A stretch of 64,000 bases of DNA, taken from NCBI RefSeq assembly GCF_005490985.1, contig NZ_CP027869.1:1116001-1180000 (forward strand). Direction: 5' to 3'. The position numbers and the translations under genes are program-made. The notes beneath the pieces were generated by a model that had not been told where the DNA came from, ran no database searches, and saw only the letters and a program-made list of their open reading frames with translations. This document shows positions 25,791-34,342 of the stretch, piece by piece (within the stretch, counting starts at the first letter, position 1; each line of letters opens with the position of its first letter). The DNA comes from Curtobacterium sp. SGAir0471 (GTDB lineage: Bacteria; Actinomycetota; Actinomycetes; Actinomycetales; Microbacteriaceae).

Positions 25791-26702
25791 TCAGAAGGCG
25801 GCGTCGACCGCGTCCTCGGCGGTCGTGTGCCGGAACCGGTACCCGGACTCGGTGAGCTTGCGCGGGACCATGCGCTGGCTGGAGAGGAGCATCTCGTCGG
25901 CGGCCTCGCGGAGCAGCGTGCGCAGCGCGAAGGCCGGGACGCTGAACAGGTAGGGACGGTGCAGGTCCTCGGCGACGCGGCGGGTGATGCGGTTCGACAC
26001 CGCGGCCTCCGGGCCGGCCAGGTTCACCGGACCGCGCACGTCGGCGGCCTCCGGGCTGGTGGCGAGGTGCACGATCGCGCCGACCTCGTCCTCGAGCGCG
26101 ATCCACGGCCAGAACTGCCCGCCGGTGCCGAGCTTGCCGCCGAGGCCCGCCTTCGTGAGCGGCACGAGGGGCGCGAGCGCGCCGCCGCCCTGGCCGACGA
26201 CGATGCCGGTGCGGAGCAGGACGACGCGGACGCCCTCGGGGGCGGCGGTCGCGGCGGCCTCCCACTTGGTGCAGACGTCGGCGAGGAAGCCCCGTCCGGC
26301 CTCGGCGTCGTCGTCGAGGACGTCTACGGGACGGTCGCCGTACACGCCCGAGGCCGACCCGGACAGGAACAGCGCCGGCGGCTTCGCGGCGCGGTGCATC
26401 GCCTCGACGAGGGTGTCCGTCGCCTGCACCCGCGAGTCGAGGATCTGCTGCTTGTAGGAGTCGGTCCACGGCAGCTTGCCGATGTTCGCCCCGGCGAGGT
26501 TGATCACGACGTCGGCGCCGTCGAGCACCGCCGGGTCGAGCGGGCGGGTGCCGGGGGACCAGCGGAACGCGCTCGCGGTGCGGGGTTCGCTGCGGGTGAG
26601 CGTGGTGACGTGGTGCCCGGCCTCGCGCAGGGCGTGGACGAGGGGGGTCCCGATGAAGCCGGACGCACCGGCGACGAGGATCGAGAGCGGCTGGGTCGAC
26701 AT
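25791..26702 (-). CDS. TIGR01777 family NAD(P)-dependent epimerase (YfcH-like)
   Basis: The 303-residue extended short-chain dehydrogenase begins with the cofactor loop ILVAGASGFIGTPLV (residues 8-22). It carries the family hallmarks VINLAGANIGKLPWT, SRVQATDTLVEAM, FLSGSASGVYGDR and the C-terminal SQRMVPRKLTESGYRFRH that defines TIGR01777. The substrate is not known for any well-studied member. The true start is ATG 26702, with TACCGT seven bases before it; longer reading upstream would overlap thyA and its promoter. Confidence 0.92.
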   Translation of the reverse strand: MSTQPLSILVAGASGFIGTPLVHALREAGHHVTTLTRSEPRTASAFRWSPGTRPLDPAVLDGADVVINLAGANIGKLPWTDSYKQQILDSRVQATDTLVEAMHRAAKPPALFLSGSASGVYGDRPVDVLDDDAEAGRGFLADVCTKWEAAATAAPEGVRVVLLRTGIVVGQGGGALAPLVPLTKAGLGGKLGTGGQFWPWIALEDEVGAIVHLATSPEAADVRGPVNLAGPEAAVSNRITRRVAEDLHRPYLFSVPAFALRTLLREAADEMLLSSQRMVPRKLTESGYRFRHTTAEDAVDAAF

Positions 26703-26709
26703 GGGGGCC

Positions 26710-26715
26710 ACGGTA
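26710..26715 (-). promoter_or_regulatory. -10 box of the epimerase gene
   Basis: TACCGT on the minus strand, 7 bases before the ATG at 26702. Confidence 0.6.
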
Positions 26716-26746
26716 CTCAGCGCGCTCCGGGTTCTCCTTGTGGACG

Positions 26747-26752
26747 TAGGCT
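26747..26752 (+). promoter_or_regulatory. thyA -10 box (leaderless start)
   Basis: TAGGCT, 6 bases before the GTG at 26759. The divergent epimerase box is 31 bases away. Confidence 0.65.
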
Positions 26753-26758
26753 CTCCGT

Positions 26759-27583
26759 GTGAGCGAGACCGTGCAGCCCGACCCCACCGTCCCCACCCCT
26801 TACGAGGATCTGCTGCGCCGGGTGCTCGAGGAGGGCACGCCGAAGGGCGACCGCACCGGCACCGGCACGCGCAGCATCTTCGGGGCACAGCTCCGCTACG
26901 ACCTGTCGCAGGGCTTCCCGCTCGTCACGACGAAGCGCGTGCACTTCAAGTCGGTGGCGTACGAGCTGCTCTGGTTCCTGCGCGGCGACGGCAACGCCCG
27001 CTGGCTGCAGGAGCACGGCGTCCGCATCTGGAACGAGTGGGCGGACGAGGACGGCGACCTCGGCCCGGTGTACGGCGTGCAGTGGCGCTCGTGGCCGACC
27101 CCGTCCGGCGAGCACGTCGACCAGATCGCGCAGGTCATCGAGCAGATCCGCACGAACCCGGACTCGCGTCGTCTGATCGTCTCGGCGTGGAACGTCGCCG
27201 ACGTGCCGGAGATGGCGCTCGCGCCGTGCCACGCGTTCTTCCAGTTCTACGTCGTCGACGGCAAGCTCTCGTGCCAGCTCTACCAGCGGAGCGCGGACAT
27301 GTTCCTCGGCGTGCCGTTCAACATCGCCTCGTACGCGCTGCTCACCCACATGATCGCGGCGCAGACCGGGCTCGAGGTCGGCGACTTCGTGTGGACCGGT
27401 GGCGACTGCCACGTCTACGACAACCACGTCGAGCAGGTCCGCGAGCAGCTCTCCCGCACGCCTTACCCGTACCCGAGGCTCGAGCTCGCCCCGCGCGACT
27501 CGATCGACGACTACGTCTACGAGGACCTCACCGTCGTCGGCTACGAGCACCACCCCGCGATCAGAGCCGCGGTCGCCGTCTGA
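26759..27583 (+). CDS. thyA: Thymidylate synthase
   Basis: The 274-residue enzyme methylates dUMP to dTMP using methylene-tetrahydrofolate, which leaves dihydrofolate for the next gene product. Landmarks are [19 protein letters not shown], the dUMP-binding [18 protein letters not shown] loop, the catalytic Cys157 in [34 protein letters not shown] and [13 protein letters not shown]. It has normal length. The GTG start lacks a ribosome site and fits the leaderless box. Its TGA overlaps the folA ATG. Confidence 0.98.
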   Translation: MSETVQPDPTVPTPYEDLLRRVLEEGTPKGDRTGTGTRSIFGAQLRYDLSQGFPLVTTKRVHFKSVAYELLWFLRGDGNARWLQEHGVRIWNEWADEDGDLGPVYGVQWRSWPTPSGEHVDQIAQVIEQIRTNPDSRRLIVSAWNVADVPEMALAPCHAFFQFYVVDGKLSCQLYQRSADMFLGVPFNIASYALLTHMIAAQTGLEVGDFVWTGGDCHVYDNHVEQVREQLSRTPYPYPRLELAPRDSIDDYVYEDLTVVGYEHHPAIRAAVAV

Positions 27584-28110
27584 TGGGCACCGAGTCCGCC
27601 TGGACCGAGCCCGTGCGCGGTGTCGGGATGGTCTGGGCACGCACGGCGTCCGGGATCATCGGTGCCGACGGGGGCATCCCGTGGCACGTGCCGGAGGACC
27701 TCGCGCACTTCCGACAGGTCACCGGCGACGGCGTCGTCGTGATGGGCCGGCGCACCTGGGACTCGCTGCCGCCGCGGTTCCGGCCGCTGCCCGGACGGCG
27801 GAACGTCGTGCTGACGCGGGACGACTCCTGGTCGGCCGAGGGCGCCGAGGTCGTGCACGACCTGGCGACCGCACTCGACACCGACGAACCCGTGTGGGTG
27901 GTCGGCGGGGGAGCGGTCTACGCCGACGCTCTGCCCTTCGCCGACCGGGTGTCCGAGACGATCGTCGACCTCGAGGTGCCGGGTGACACCCGCGCGCCGG
28001 AGCTCGACGACGCGTGGGAGCTCGCCGACGAGGGCCCGTGGCATGAGTCACGCGTCGACGGCACCCGCTACCGCTTCCTGGAGTGGCGCCGCCGCGCGGA
28101 ACGCGCGTAG
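27583..28110 (+). CDS. folA: Dihydrofolate reductase
   Basis: The 175-residue enzyme restores tetrahydrofolate from the dihydrofolate made by ThyA. GVGMVWARTASGIIGADGGIPWHVPEDLAHFRQVTGD holds the folate pocket with the catalytic acidic residue, VVVMGRRTWDSLP the cofactor turn, and VWVVGGGAVYADALPFADRV the GG motif. The ATG overlaps the thyA stop by one base (TGATG), so the pair is coupled, as usual in actinobacteria. Confidence 0.97.
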   Translation: MGTESAWTEPVRGVGMVWARTASGIIGADGGIPWHVPEDLAHFRQVTGDGVVVMGRRTWDSLPPRFRPLPGRRNVVLTRDDSWSAEGAEVVHDLATALDTDEPVWVVGGGAVYADALPFADRVSETIVDLEVPGDTRAPELDDAWELADEGPWHESRVDGTRYRFLEWRRRAERA

Positions 28111-28167
28111 CGCGCGTAGCGCGCCCGCGGCACCCGCGCCGCCTGCCGAGCGTCCTTCCGTCCCGCT

Positions 28168-28229
28168 GGAACCAGGTTCCGGACACGACACCGCGCTTCT
28201 TCGCGGTGCTGTGTCCGGAACCTGGTTCC
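28168..28229. repeat. Long inverted repeat between folA and dapA
   Basis: Arms of 28 bases (28168-28195, 28202-28229) pair with two mismatches around CTTCTT. The outer arm GGAACCAGGTTCC is itself almost palindromic. It could end the thyA-folA message or bind a protein. The rest of the 270-base gap holds GCGCGTAGC repeats at 28104-28125, half of a dispersed element (GTGCCTCCCGGCCG at 28276-28289) and the dapA promoter. Confidence 0.85.
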
Positions 28230-28367
28230 CGTGCGGAGGCGTCGCCGGGCGGGACCGGCGTGACGGGGGTGCGCCGTGCCTCCCGGCCGGAGCAGCGCGG
28301 ACAGCCGCGCGCCGTCCGCGAGCCGCGCACCGTCCGGGCGGACGGCGGTCCGCGCGCGCATCCCCGG

Positions 28368-28373
28368 TACGCT
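28368..28373 (+). promoter_or_regulatory. dapA -10 box (leaderless start)
   Basis: TACGCT, 7 bases before the GTG at 28381. GGAGGG lies between box and start but would be too close to serve as a normal ribosome site. Confidence 0.6.
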
Positions 28374-28380
28374 GGAGGGC

Positions 28381-29358
28381 GTGTCCCCGCGTGAGAATCC
28401 CTTCGGTCAGGTCCTCGTCGCCCTCGTGACGCCGTTCACGGCCGACGGCGAGGTCGACTGGCCCGGCGTCGAGCAGCACATCGACGACTGCATCACCGCC
28501 GGCGCCGACGGCATCGTCGTCACCGGGACGACAGGCGAGACGAGCACCCTGACCGACCCCGAGAAGCTGCGGCTGGTCGAGGTCGGCAAGTCCGTCGCCG
28601 CGGGCCGCGCGAAGATCATCACGGGCGGCGGCTCGAACGAGACCGCGCACGCCATCCACCTCTACAAGCAGAGCGAGAAGGCCGGCGCCGACGGCGTGAT
28701 GATCGTCACGCCGTACTACAACAAGCCGACGCAGGCGGGCGTCCTCACGCACTTCCGGATGATCGCCGACGCCACCGACCTGCCGGTGATCCTGTACGAC
28801 ATCCCGGGCCGCACGGGCATCCCGATCACGTACGAGACCATCGTGCGGGCGTCGCACCACCCGAACATCCTCGCCGTGAAGGACGCCAAGGGCGACTTCG
28901 CCGAGGTCTCCCGGGTGCTCAACAACACCGACCTCATGTACTTCTCGGGCGACGACACGAACGTGCTCCCGCACCTGTCGATCGGCGCGACCGGACTCAT
29001 CGGCGTGACCGCGAACATCACGAGCACCCCGTACCGCACGATCGTCGACGCCGTGAACCGCGGCGACCTGGCGACCGCGACCGCCGAGCACAAGCGCGTC
29101 GAGCCGCTCGTCCGCGCGATCATGACGCACGTCCCCGGCACCGTCGCCGCGAAGTACGTCCTGCACGGCCTCGGCCGCATCGGCAGCCCGCGCGTCCGGC
29201 TGCCGCTCGTCGGCCCCGAGGACACCGAGGCCTACGCCATCGAGACCTCACTCGAAGCGGTCCGGGACATCCCCGGCGCCGACTTCTCGAACTTCCGCCC
29301 GGACCGCAACGCGGCGGCCGGCGGCGCACTGCCGAAGGTGCCAGGCACCACACGTTAG
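28381..29358 (+). CDS. dapA: 4-hydroxy-tetrahydrodipicolinate synthase
   Basis: The 325-residue TIM-barrel enzyme condenses pyruvate with aspartate semialdehyde, the first committed step to diaminopimelate and lysine. The Schiff-base Lys167 is in ILAVKDAKGD; GTTGETSTLTDPEKL holds the Thr-Thr-Tyr relay, and VTPYYNKPTQAGVLTHF the Tyr. The C-terminal tail after residue 300 is longer than in E. coli, as in other actinobacteria. The start is GTG 28381 after TACGCT. The gene precedes rnj by 44 bases, the same order as in mycobacteria. Confidence 0.97.
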   Translation: MSPRENPFGQVLVALVTPFTADGEVDWPGVEQHIDDCITAGADGIVVTGTTGETSTLTDPEKLRLVEVGKSVAAGRAKIITGGGSNETAHAIHLYKQSEKAGADGVMIVTPYYNKPTQAGVLTHFRMIADATDLPVILYDIPGRTGIPITYETIVRASHHPNILAVKDAKGDFAEVSRVLNNTDLMYFSGDDTNVLPHLSIGATGLIGVTANITSTPYRTIVDAVNRGDLATATAEHKRVEPLVRAIMTHVPGTVAAKYVLHGLGRIGSPRVRLPLVGPEDTEAYAIETSLEAVRDIPGADFSNFRPDRNAAAGGALPKVPGTTR

Positions 29359-29402
29359 GAAGACCGCGGCGCCGGAGCGCGTCGCACGACAGTCAGGACC
29401 GA

Positions 29403-31079
29403 ATGCCCACCCAGATCTCCACACCGCAGCCGCTCGAACCCGGCACCCTCCGCGTCATCCCCGTCGGGGGCCTCGGCGAGATCGGTCGCAACATGACCGT
29501 CTACGAGTTCGACGGCAAGCTGCTGATCGTCGACGCCGGCGTGCTCTTCCCGGAGGAGCACCAGCCGGGCGTCGACCTCATCCTCCCCGACTTCGGGCCG
29601 ATCCGGGACCGCCTCGACGACGTCCTCGGCGTCGTGCTCACCCACGGGCACGAGGACCACATCGGCGCCGTGCCGTACCTGCTCAAGCTCAAGGGCGACA
29701 TCCCCCTGATCGGCTCCACGCTGACCCTCGCGCTCGTCGAGGCGAAGCTCAAGGAGCACCGGATCAAGCCCTACACGCTCGTCGTGCAGGAGGACCAGAC
29801 CGAGCAGCTCGGCCCGTTCCACCTCGAGTTCGTCGCCGTGAACCACTCGATCCCGGACGCCCTCGCCGTCGCGATCACCACCCCGGCCGGTCGTGTCCTG
29901 CACACCGGTGACTTCAAGATGGACCAACTGCCGCTGGACGACCGGATCACCGACCTCCGTGCCTTCGCCCGTCTGGGCGAGCAGGGCGTCGACCTGTTCC
30001 TGCCGGACTCGACCAACGCCGACGTGCCGGGCTTCACCGCCCCCGAGCGCGACATCGGACCAGTGCTCGAGAACGTCATCTCGCGTGCCCGCAAGAAGGT
30101 CGTCGTCGCGAGCTTCTCCTCGCACGTGCACCGCGTGCAGCAGGTCCTCGACGCCGCCGCCGCGACCAACCGCAAGGTCGCGTTCATGGGCCGCTCGATG
30201 ATCCGCAACATGAACATCGCCGCCGAGCTCGGCTACCTGCGGGTGCCGGACGACGTGCTCATCGACACGAAGAAGGCGAAGAACGTCCCCGACGACCAGA
30301 TCGTCTACATGTCGACCGGGTCGCAGGGCGAGCCGATGGCCGTGCTCGCGCGCATGGCGAACCTCGAGCACCAGATCGAGATCGGCGAGGGCGACACCGT
30401 CATCCTCGCGTCGAGCCTCATCCCGGGCAACGAGAACGCCGTCTACCGCGTGATCGACGGGCTGACGAAGCTCGGCGCCAAGGTCGTGCACAAGGGCAAC
30501 GCCAAGGTGCACGTCTCCGGGCACGCGTCCGCCGGTGAGCTCCTGTACTGCTACAACATCCTGCGCCCGCGCAACGTCATGCCCGTGCACGGCGAGCACC
30601 GCCACCTGTACGCGAACGCGGACCTGGCGATCCAGACGGGCGTCCCGCCGCGCAACGTGATCCTGGGGCAGGACGGCATCGTCGTCGACCTGAAGGACGG
30701 CGTCGCCAGCGTCGCCGGACAGCTCGACATCGGCTACGTCTACGTCGACGGCTCGACGGTCGGCGAGATCACCGACGCCGACCTCAAGGACCGTCGCGTC
30801 CTGGCGGAGGAGGGCTTCATCTCGATCTTCTGCGCCGTGGACTTCACCACGGGTCAGTGCGTGGTCGGGCCGGAGATCCAGTCGCGCGGCTTCGCCGAGG
30901 ACGACTCGGTCTTCGACGACGTCCGCCCGCAGATCGCCAAGGCGATCGCCGAGGCCGCGGCGAACGGCACGCGCGATGCGCACGCCTTCAGCCAGGTCGT
31001 CCGCCGGACCGTCGGCCGCTGGGTGAACACCAAGCACCGTCGTCGCCCGATGATCGTCCCGGTGGTCATCGAGGCGTAG
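29403..31079 (+). CDS. rnj: Ribonuclease J
   Basis: The 558-residue metallo-beta-lactamase/beta-CASP enzyme cuts RNA internally and as a 5'-3' exonuclease. The zinc motif THGHEDHIGAVPYLL is at about residues 80-94, the beta-CASP region spans about 230-370 with VVVASFSSHVHRVQQVLDAA, and LVHKGNAKVHVSGHASAGEL and RNVMPVHGEHRHL are the later metal and motif C residues. A C-terminal domain completes the normal length. The ribosome site is weak (CAGGACC). Hairpin copy F follows the stop by 16 bases. With PNPase it forms the main RNA-decay pair of actinobacteria. Confidence 0.97.
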   Translation: MPTQISTPQPLEPGTLRVIPVGGLGEIGRNMTVYEFDGKLLIVDAGVLFPEEHQPGVDLILPDFGPIRDRLDDVLGVVLTHGHEDHIGAVPYLLKLKGDIPLIGSTLTLALVEAKLKEHRIKPYTLVVQEDQTEQLGPFHLEFVAVNHSIPDALAVAITTPAGRVLHTGDFKMDQLPLDDRITDLRAFARLGEQGVDLFLPDSTNADVPGFTAPERDIGPVLENVISRARKKVVVASFSSHVHRVQQVLDAAAATNRKVAFMGRSMIRNMNIAAELGYLRVPDDVLIDTKKAKNVPDDQIVYMSTGSQGEPMAVLARMANLEHQIEIGEGDTVILASSLIPGNENAVYRVIDGLTKLGAKVVHKGNAKVHVSGHASAGELLYCYNILRPRNVMPVHGEHRHLYANADLAIQTGVPPRNVILGQDGIVVDLKDGVASVAGQLDIGYVYVDGSTVGEITDADLKDRRVLAEEGFISIFCAVDFTTGQCVVGPEIQSRGFAEDDSVFDDVRPQIAKAIAEAAANGTRDAHAFSQVVRRTVGRWVNTKHRRRPMIVPVVIEA

Positions 31080-31095
31080 ACAGGCGCACTGCAGC

Positions 31096-31150
31096 CGGCC
31101 GGGAGGCACGGCGAGCGTTCCCCGGGAACGCTCGCCGTGCCTCCCGGCCG
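31096..31150. repeat. Dispersed hairpin element, copy F (CGGCC subtype)
   Basis: Perfect 26-base arms (31096-31121, 31125-31150) around CCG. The outer arm reads CGGCCGGGAGGCACGG; the inner stem GCGAGCGTTCC differs from all other copies but still pairs fully. It lies 16 bases after the rnj stop. The next 150 bases hold CCGGGACCGG/CCGGTCCCGG (31179-31188, 31223-31232) and the promoter below. Confidence 0.93.
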
Positions 31151-31274
31151 TTCCCGTCCCGTGGCGACGTCCTGATCACCGGGACCGGTCCGGCGGGTCA
31201 GCCTTGATCGGCCCGGGTCCGGCCGGTCCCGGCCGGGCGGCCATCCTGCGTCATCCCTCAGGCTGATGCTCGCT

Positions 31275-31295
31275 CGGTATGTCAGCCAATACCGT
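31275..31295 (+). promoter_or_regulatory. -10 box and operator-like repeat of the MacAB-like operon
   Basis: TACCGT (31290-31295) is 6 bases before the GTG at 31302. It overlaps the inverted repeat CGGTAT-N8-ATACCG (31275-31294), a plausible repressor site. Confidence 0.5.
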
Positions 31296-31301
31296 CCGAG
31301 G

Positions 31302-32324
31302 GTGACCGTCCTGCGTCGCTGGGTGTGGCCCGGCCTGAAGTTCCTCGTGTTCGCCGCCATCGCGGTGTCGCTCGTCCGCCTCGCCTTCTTCGCGGCCCAG
31401 CCCGACGAGGCCGAGACGCTGCCGACGGCGCAGCTCGAGGACCCGACCGTCACCGTGGAGACGGGTGACATCGTGAACGACGTCGAGGCGACCGGGACGA
31501 TCGAGTCCGTCGCGTCGACACCGGTGCGGTCGACCGCCGAGGGCACGGTGAACAAGGTGTTCGTGGCGAACGGCACGCACGTCGAGCAGGGCGCGCCGAT
31601 CATCGACCTGCGGGTCGAGACGCCGGCGACCGGGACGACCGAGGACGGTGACCCGCTCCCCGCGGTCGTGACGTTCGCGACCGTCGTGGCGTCGTCGTCG
31701 GGCACGGTCTCCGGCCTCGACCTGGTGGCGAAGCAGCCCGTCGCGATCGGGGACACCGTCGCGCGCGTCGCTCCCGAGGCGTACCGCGTCACCGCCACGC
31801 TCAAGGCCGCGCAGCTCTACCGGTTGACCTCGCGTCCGTCGGAGGCGACCGTGACGATCACGGACGGGCCGGCGCCGTTCACCTGCACGAACCTGTCGCT
31901 CAGCTCCGCCGTCCCCGCCTCCGACTCCGCGTCGAGCAGTGCGTCCGGTGCGGCACCCGACGGCACGGACGACGGCTCGGCGTCGGGCGGCGGGTCGACG
32001 CAGCTGCGTTGCGACGTCCCCGGGGACGTCACGGTCTTCCCCGGGCTCGAGGTCACGGTCGCCGTGTCGGCGGGCTCGGCCCAGGGCGTGCTCACGCTAC
32101 CGACCACCGCGGTGCAGGGCACCGCGCAGCGCGGTGTCGTCACCGTCGTCGACGACGAGGGGAAGCGCTCCGAGCGCCAGGTCACCCTCGGCCTGAACGA
32201 CGGCGAGCACGTCGAGATCGAGGACGGACTGACCGAGGGAGACACCGTCCTGCAGTTCGTCCCCGGCAAGGAGGCACAGCCTGACGACGGGTCCGCCGAG
32301 GACGGCACGGTGGTGGGCGGATGA
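31302..32324 (+). CDS. Membrane-fusion (HlyD/MacA-like) adaptor of an ABC exporter
   Basis: The 340-residue product has one N-terminal membrane helix (about 10-32) and an outside part with the barrel-sandwich halves ATGTIESVASTPVRSTAEGTVNKVFVANGTHVEQGAPI and SGTVSGLDLVAKQPVAIGDTV, as in MacA/YknX-type adaptors. A Ser/Gly/Asp-rich loop interrupts the beta-barrel domain around 200-230, and the end is acidic. There is no long coiled-coil hairpin, as usual in organisms without an outer membrane. It overlaps the ATPase gene by four bases. Substrate unknown; lipid, peptide or antibiotic export are possible. Confidence 0.88.
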   Translation: MTVLRRWVWPGLKFLVFAAIAVSLVRLAFFAAQPDEAETLPTAQLEDPTVTVETGDIVNDVEATGTIESVASTPVRSTAEGTVNKVFVANGTHVEQGAPIIDLRVETPATGTTEDGDPLPAVVTFATVVASSSGTVSGLDLVAKQPVAIGDTVARVAPEAYRVTATLKAAQLYRLTSRPSEATVTITDGPAPFTCTNLSLSSAVPASDSASSSASGAAPDGTDDGSASGGGSTQLRCDVPGDVTVFPGLEVTVAVSAGSAQGVLTLPTTAVQGTAQRGVVTVVDDEGKRSERQVTLGLNDGEHVEIEDGLTEGDTVLQFVPGKEAQPDDGSAEDGTVVGG

Positions 32325-33031
32325 GCCTCGTGCGCGTCCGAGACCTGCGGAAGTCCGTCGCCCTGCCCGACGGCTCGACGCTCGAGATCCTGCGCGGCGT
32401 CGACCTCGACGTCGAGGCGGACAGCCGCGTCGCGATCGTCGGCCGCTCGGGGTCGGGCAAGTCGACGCTCCTCAACGTCCTCGGTCTCCTCGACATCCCG
32501 ACCGAGGGACTGCACGAGTTCGACGGGCAGGACCTCGGCCGCGCCGGGTCCGTGCGCCGCGACCGCGTCCGCGGTGCGGACGTCGGGTTCGTGTTCCAGC
32601 AGTTCAACCTGCTCCAGGGCCGGACCGCCCTCGAGAACGTCGAGGTCCCCCTGCTCTACGCGACCGGCCGTGCGTTCTGGTCACGGCGTCGGCTCGCCCT
32701 CGCGATGCTCGACCGTGTGGGGCTGGCCGACCGGGCCGACACCCAGCCGCACCGCCTCTCGGGCGGGGAGCAGCAGCGGGTCGCGATCGCCCGGGCGCTC
32801 GTCCGCTCGCCGCGGCTCATCCTGGCCGACGAGCCGACCGGGGCGCTCGACGTCGACACCGGCCGGGTCGTCATGGAGCTGCTCGAGACCGTGGCGGCCG
32901 AGACGGGTGCCGCCCTCGTCACCATCACGCACGACGCGGCGGTCGCGGCGCGTGCGGACGTCGTGCACCGCATCGACCACGGACTCGTCGTCGACCCCGC
33001 GGCCGTGGCGAGCGGGGTGGTGGCGGCGTGA
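32321..33031 (+). CDS. MacB-like ABC exporter ATPase
   Basis: The 236-residue ATPase of the LolD/MacB class has Walker A GRSGSGKSTLLNVLGLLD (about residue 42), the Q-loop FVFQQFNLLQGRTALENV, signature LSGGEQQRVAIARAL and Walker B RLILADEPTGALD with the H-loop VTITHDAAVAARAD. It sits between adaptor and permease genes with 4-base overlaps on both sides, so the three form one export operon. Confidence 0.95.
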   Translation: MSLVRVRDLRKSVALPDGSTLEILRGVDLDVEADSRVAIVGRSGSGKSTLLNVLGLLDIPTEGLHEFDGQDLGRAGSVRRDRVRGADVGFVFQQFNLLQGRTALENVEVPLLYATGRAFWSRRRLALAMLDRVGLADRADTQPHRLSGGEQQRVAIARALVRSPRLILADEPTGALDVDTGRVVMELLETVAAETGAALVTITHDAAVAARADVVHRIDHGLVVDPAAVASGVVAA

Positions 33032-34275
33032 ACCGGCTGCTCACCACGGTCGTCGGGACCGTCGTCGAGTCGTGGCAGGAACTCCGGGTGCACCGGGGCC
33101 GGGTCGTGCTCAGTCTGATCGGCGTGACCATCGCGGTCGCGTCGCTCGCGGTCGTCGTCGGCTTCGGGGCGCTCGCGGAACGGGTGACGGCGGCGTTCAA
33201 CGAGCAGTACGGCGGCCGACCGGCGACGTACCAGGTCACCGGGTCCTCGTCCGCCGCTGGTGACGGCACCGGCGCAGCGGCGGCCGCGGACGCCGACGCG
33301 CTCGACCGGGAGCTCCGCGCCGGGGCCGAGCGCTACCGCGTCCGCTTCGCCACCGAGGCCTCCTTCACCCAGCGCCCGGTGCAGTTCCCGGACGGGGTCA
33401 CCCTGGCGCAGGGCATCACCGTCGACCCCGCGTACGCCGAGATGCACCGCGTGCGGATCGACGACGGCTCGTGGTTCACCGAGGACGACCGGGAGCGCCT
33501 CGCGCCGGCGCTCGTCGTCAACCAGGCGTTCCTGGACCGCCTGGGCAGCCCGGACGTCGTGACCCACCCGGTCGTGCGCCTGCCGGGGACGCCTGACGTG
33601 ACCGCCGTCGTGATCGGCCGGTACGCGTCGTCGGAGTACGACACCGAGCCGATGTTCTACCAGCTCGCCGACTCCGTCGCGACGGCGAACGCCGTGGCCT
33701 CGCCCGACGACGGGTCGCAGCGGCTCTTCGAGGTCTGGGTGCCCGAGCACGACGGCAAGGCGGTGGCGCAGCGGATCGCCTCGGACGCGGAGCGTGCCCT
33801 CGGTCCCGGGTGGACCGTGGACGCGACGCGCTCCGACGCGGCCGGCTCGGTCGACGGCGACCCGCTCGGGGCACTGCGGTGGGTGATCGCGGGGGTCGCG
33901 GTCCTGGTCCTCGTGCTCGGCGGACTCGGGCTCCTCAACGTGTCGCTCGTGAGCGTTCGCCAGCGGATCCGCGAGATCGGCATCCGTCGCGGTGTCGGTG
34001 CGACCGCCGGACGGATCTTCGTGGCCGTGCTGCTCGAGAACGTGCTCGGGACGCTCGTCGCCGGTGGTGTGGGCGTGATGATCGGCGCGGCGGTGCTCGG
34101 CAACGGGACGGTCCGCGGGCTGATCACGAACGGTGTCGACGTCGGGGGAGCGCCCTTCCCGGTCGAGGCAGCGCTGATCGGGGTCGGCTCGGCGCTGCTC
34201 GTCGGGGCGCTCGCCGGGTTCCTGCCGGCGATCGTGGCGGTGCGGGTCAAGGTCATCGACGCGATCCGGTACTGA
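33028..34275 (+). CDS. MacB/FtsX-like ABC exporter permease
   Basis: The 415-residue permease has one N-terminal helix ([24 protein letters not shown]), an outside domain of about 230 residues (MacB periplasmic core type) and three C-terminal helices with the FtsX motif [34 protein letters not shown] at about 310-345. It ends with KVIDAIRY, the usual end of the family. GTG 33028 overlaps the ATPase stop. The 67-base gap to ftsK holds only the ftsK promoter. Confidence 0.93.
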   Translation: MNRLLTTVVGTVVESWQELRVHRGRVVLSLIGVTIAVASLAVVVGFGALAERVTAAFNEQYGGRPATYQVTGSSSAAGDGTGAAAAADADALDRELRAGAERYRVRFATEASFTQRPVQFPDGVTLAQGITVDPAYAEMHRVRIDDGSWFTEDDRERLAPALVVNQAFLDRLGSPDVVTHPVVRLPGTPDVTAVVIGRYASSEYDTEPMFYQLADSVATANAVASPDDGSQRLFEVWVPEHDGKAVAQRIASDAERALGPGWTVDATRSDAAGSVDGDPLGALRWVIAGVAVLVLVLGGLGLLNVSLVSVRQRIREIGIRRGVGATAGRIFVAVLLENVLGTLVAGGVGVMIGAAVLGNGTVRGLITNGVDVGGAPFPVEAALIGVGSALLVGALAGFLPAIVAVRVKVIDAIRY

Positions 34276-34329
34276 GCAGGCGGGCGCCAGGACGCGGCGG
34301 GGCATCCACGGAATGTCCCGAGCGGGGAT

Positions 34330-34335
34330 TAGGCT
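34330..34335 (+). promoter_or_regulatory. ftsK -10 box (leaderless start)
   Basis: TAGGCT, 7 bases before the ATG at 34343. Confidence 0.65.
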
Positions 34336-34342
34336 CCGTCGC

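Noticed and set aside
28111..28380. A riboswitch (for example lysine type) before dapA
   Set aside because: The predicted dapA message is leaderless, the gap is dominated by a simple inverted repeat, and I see no conserved lysine-box elements.
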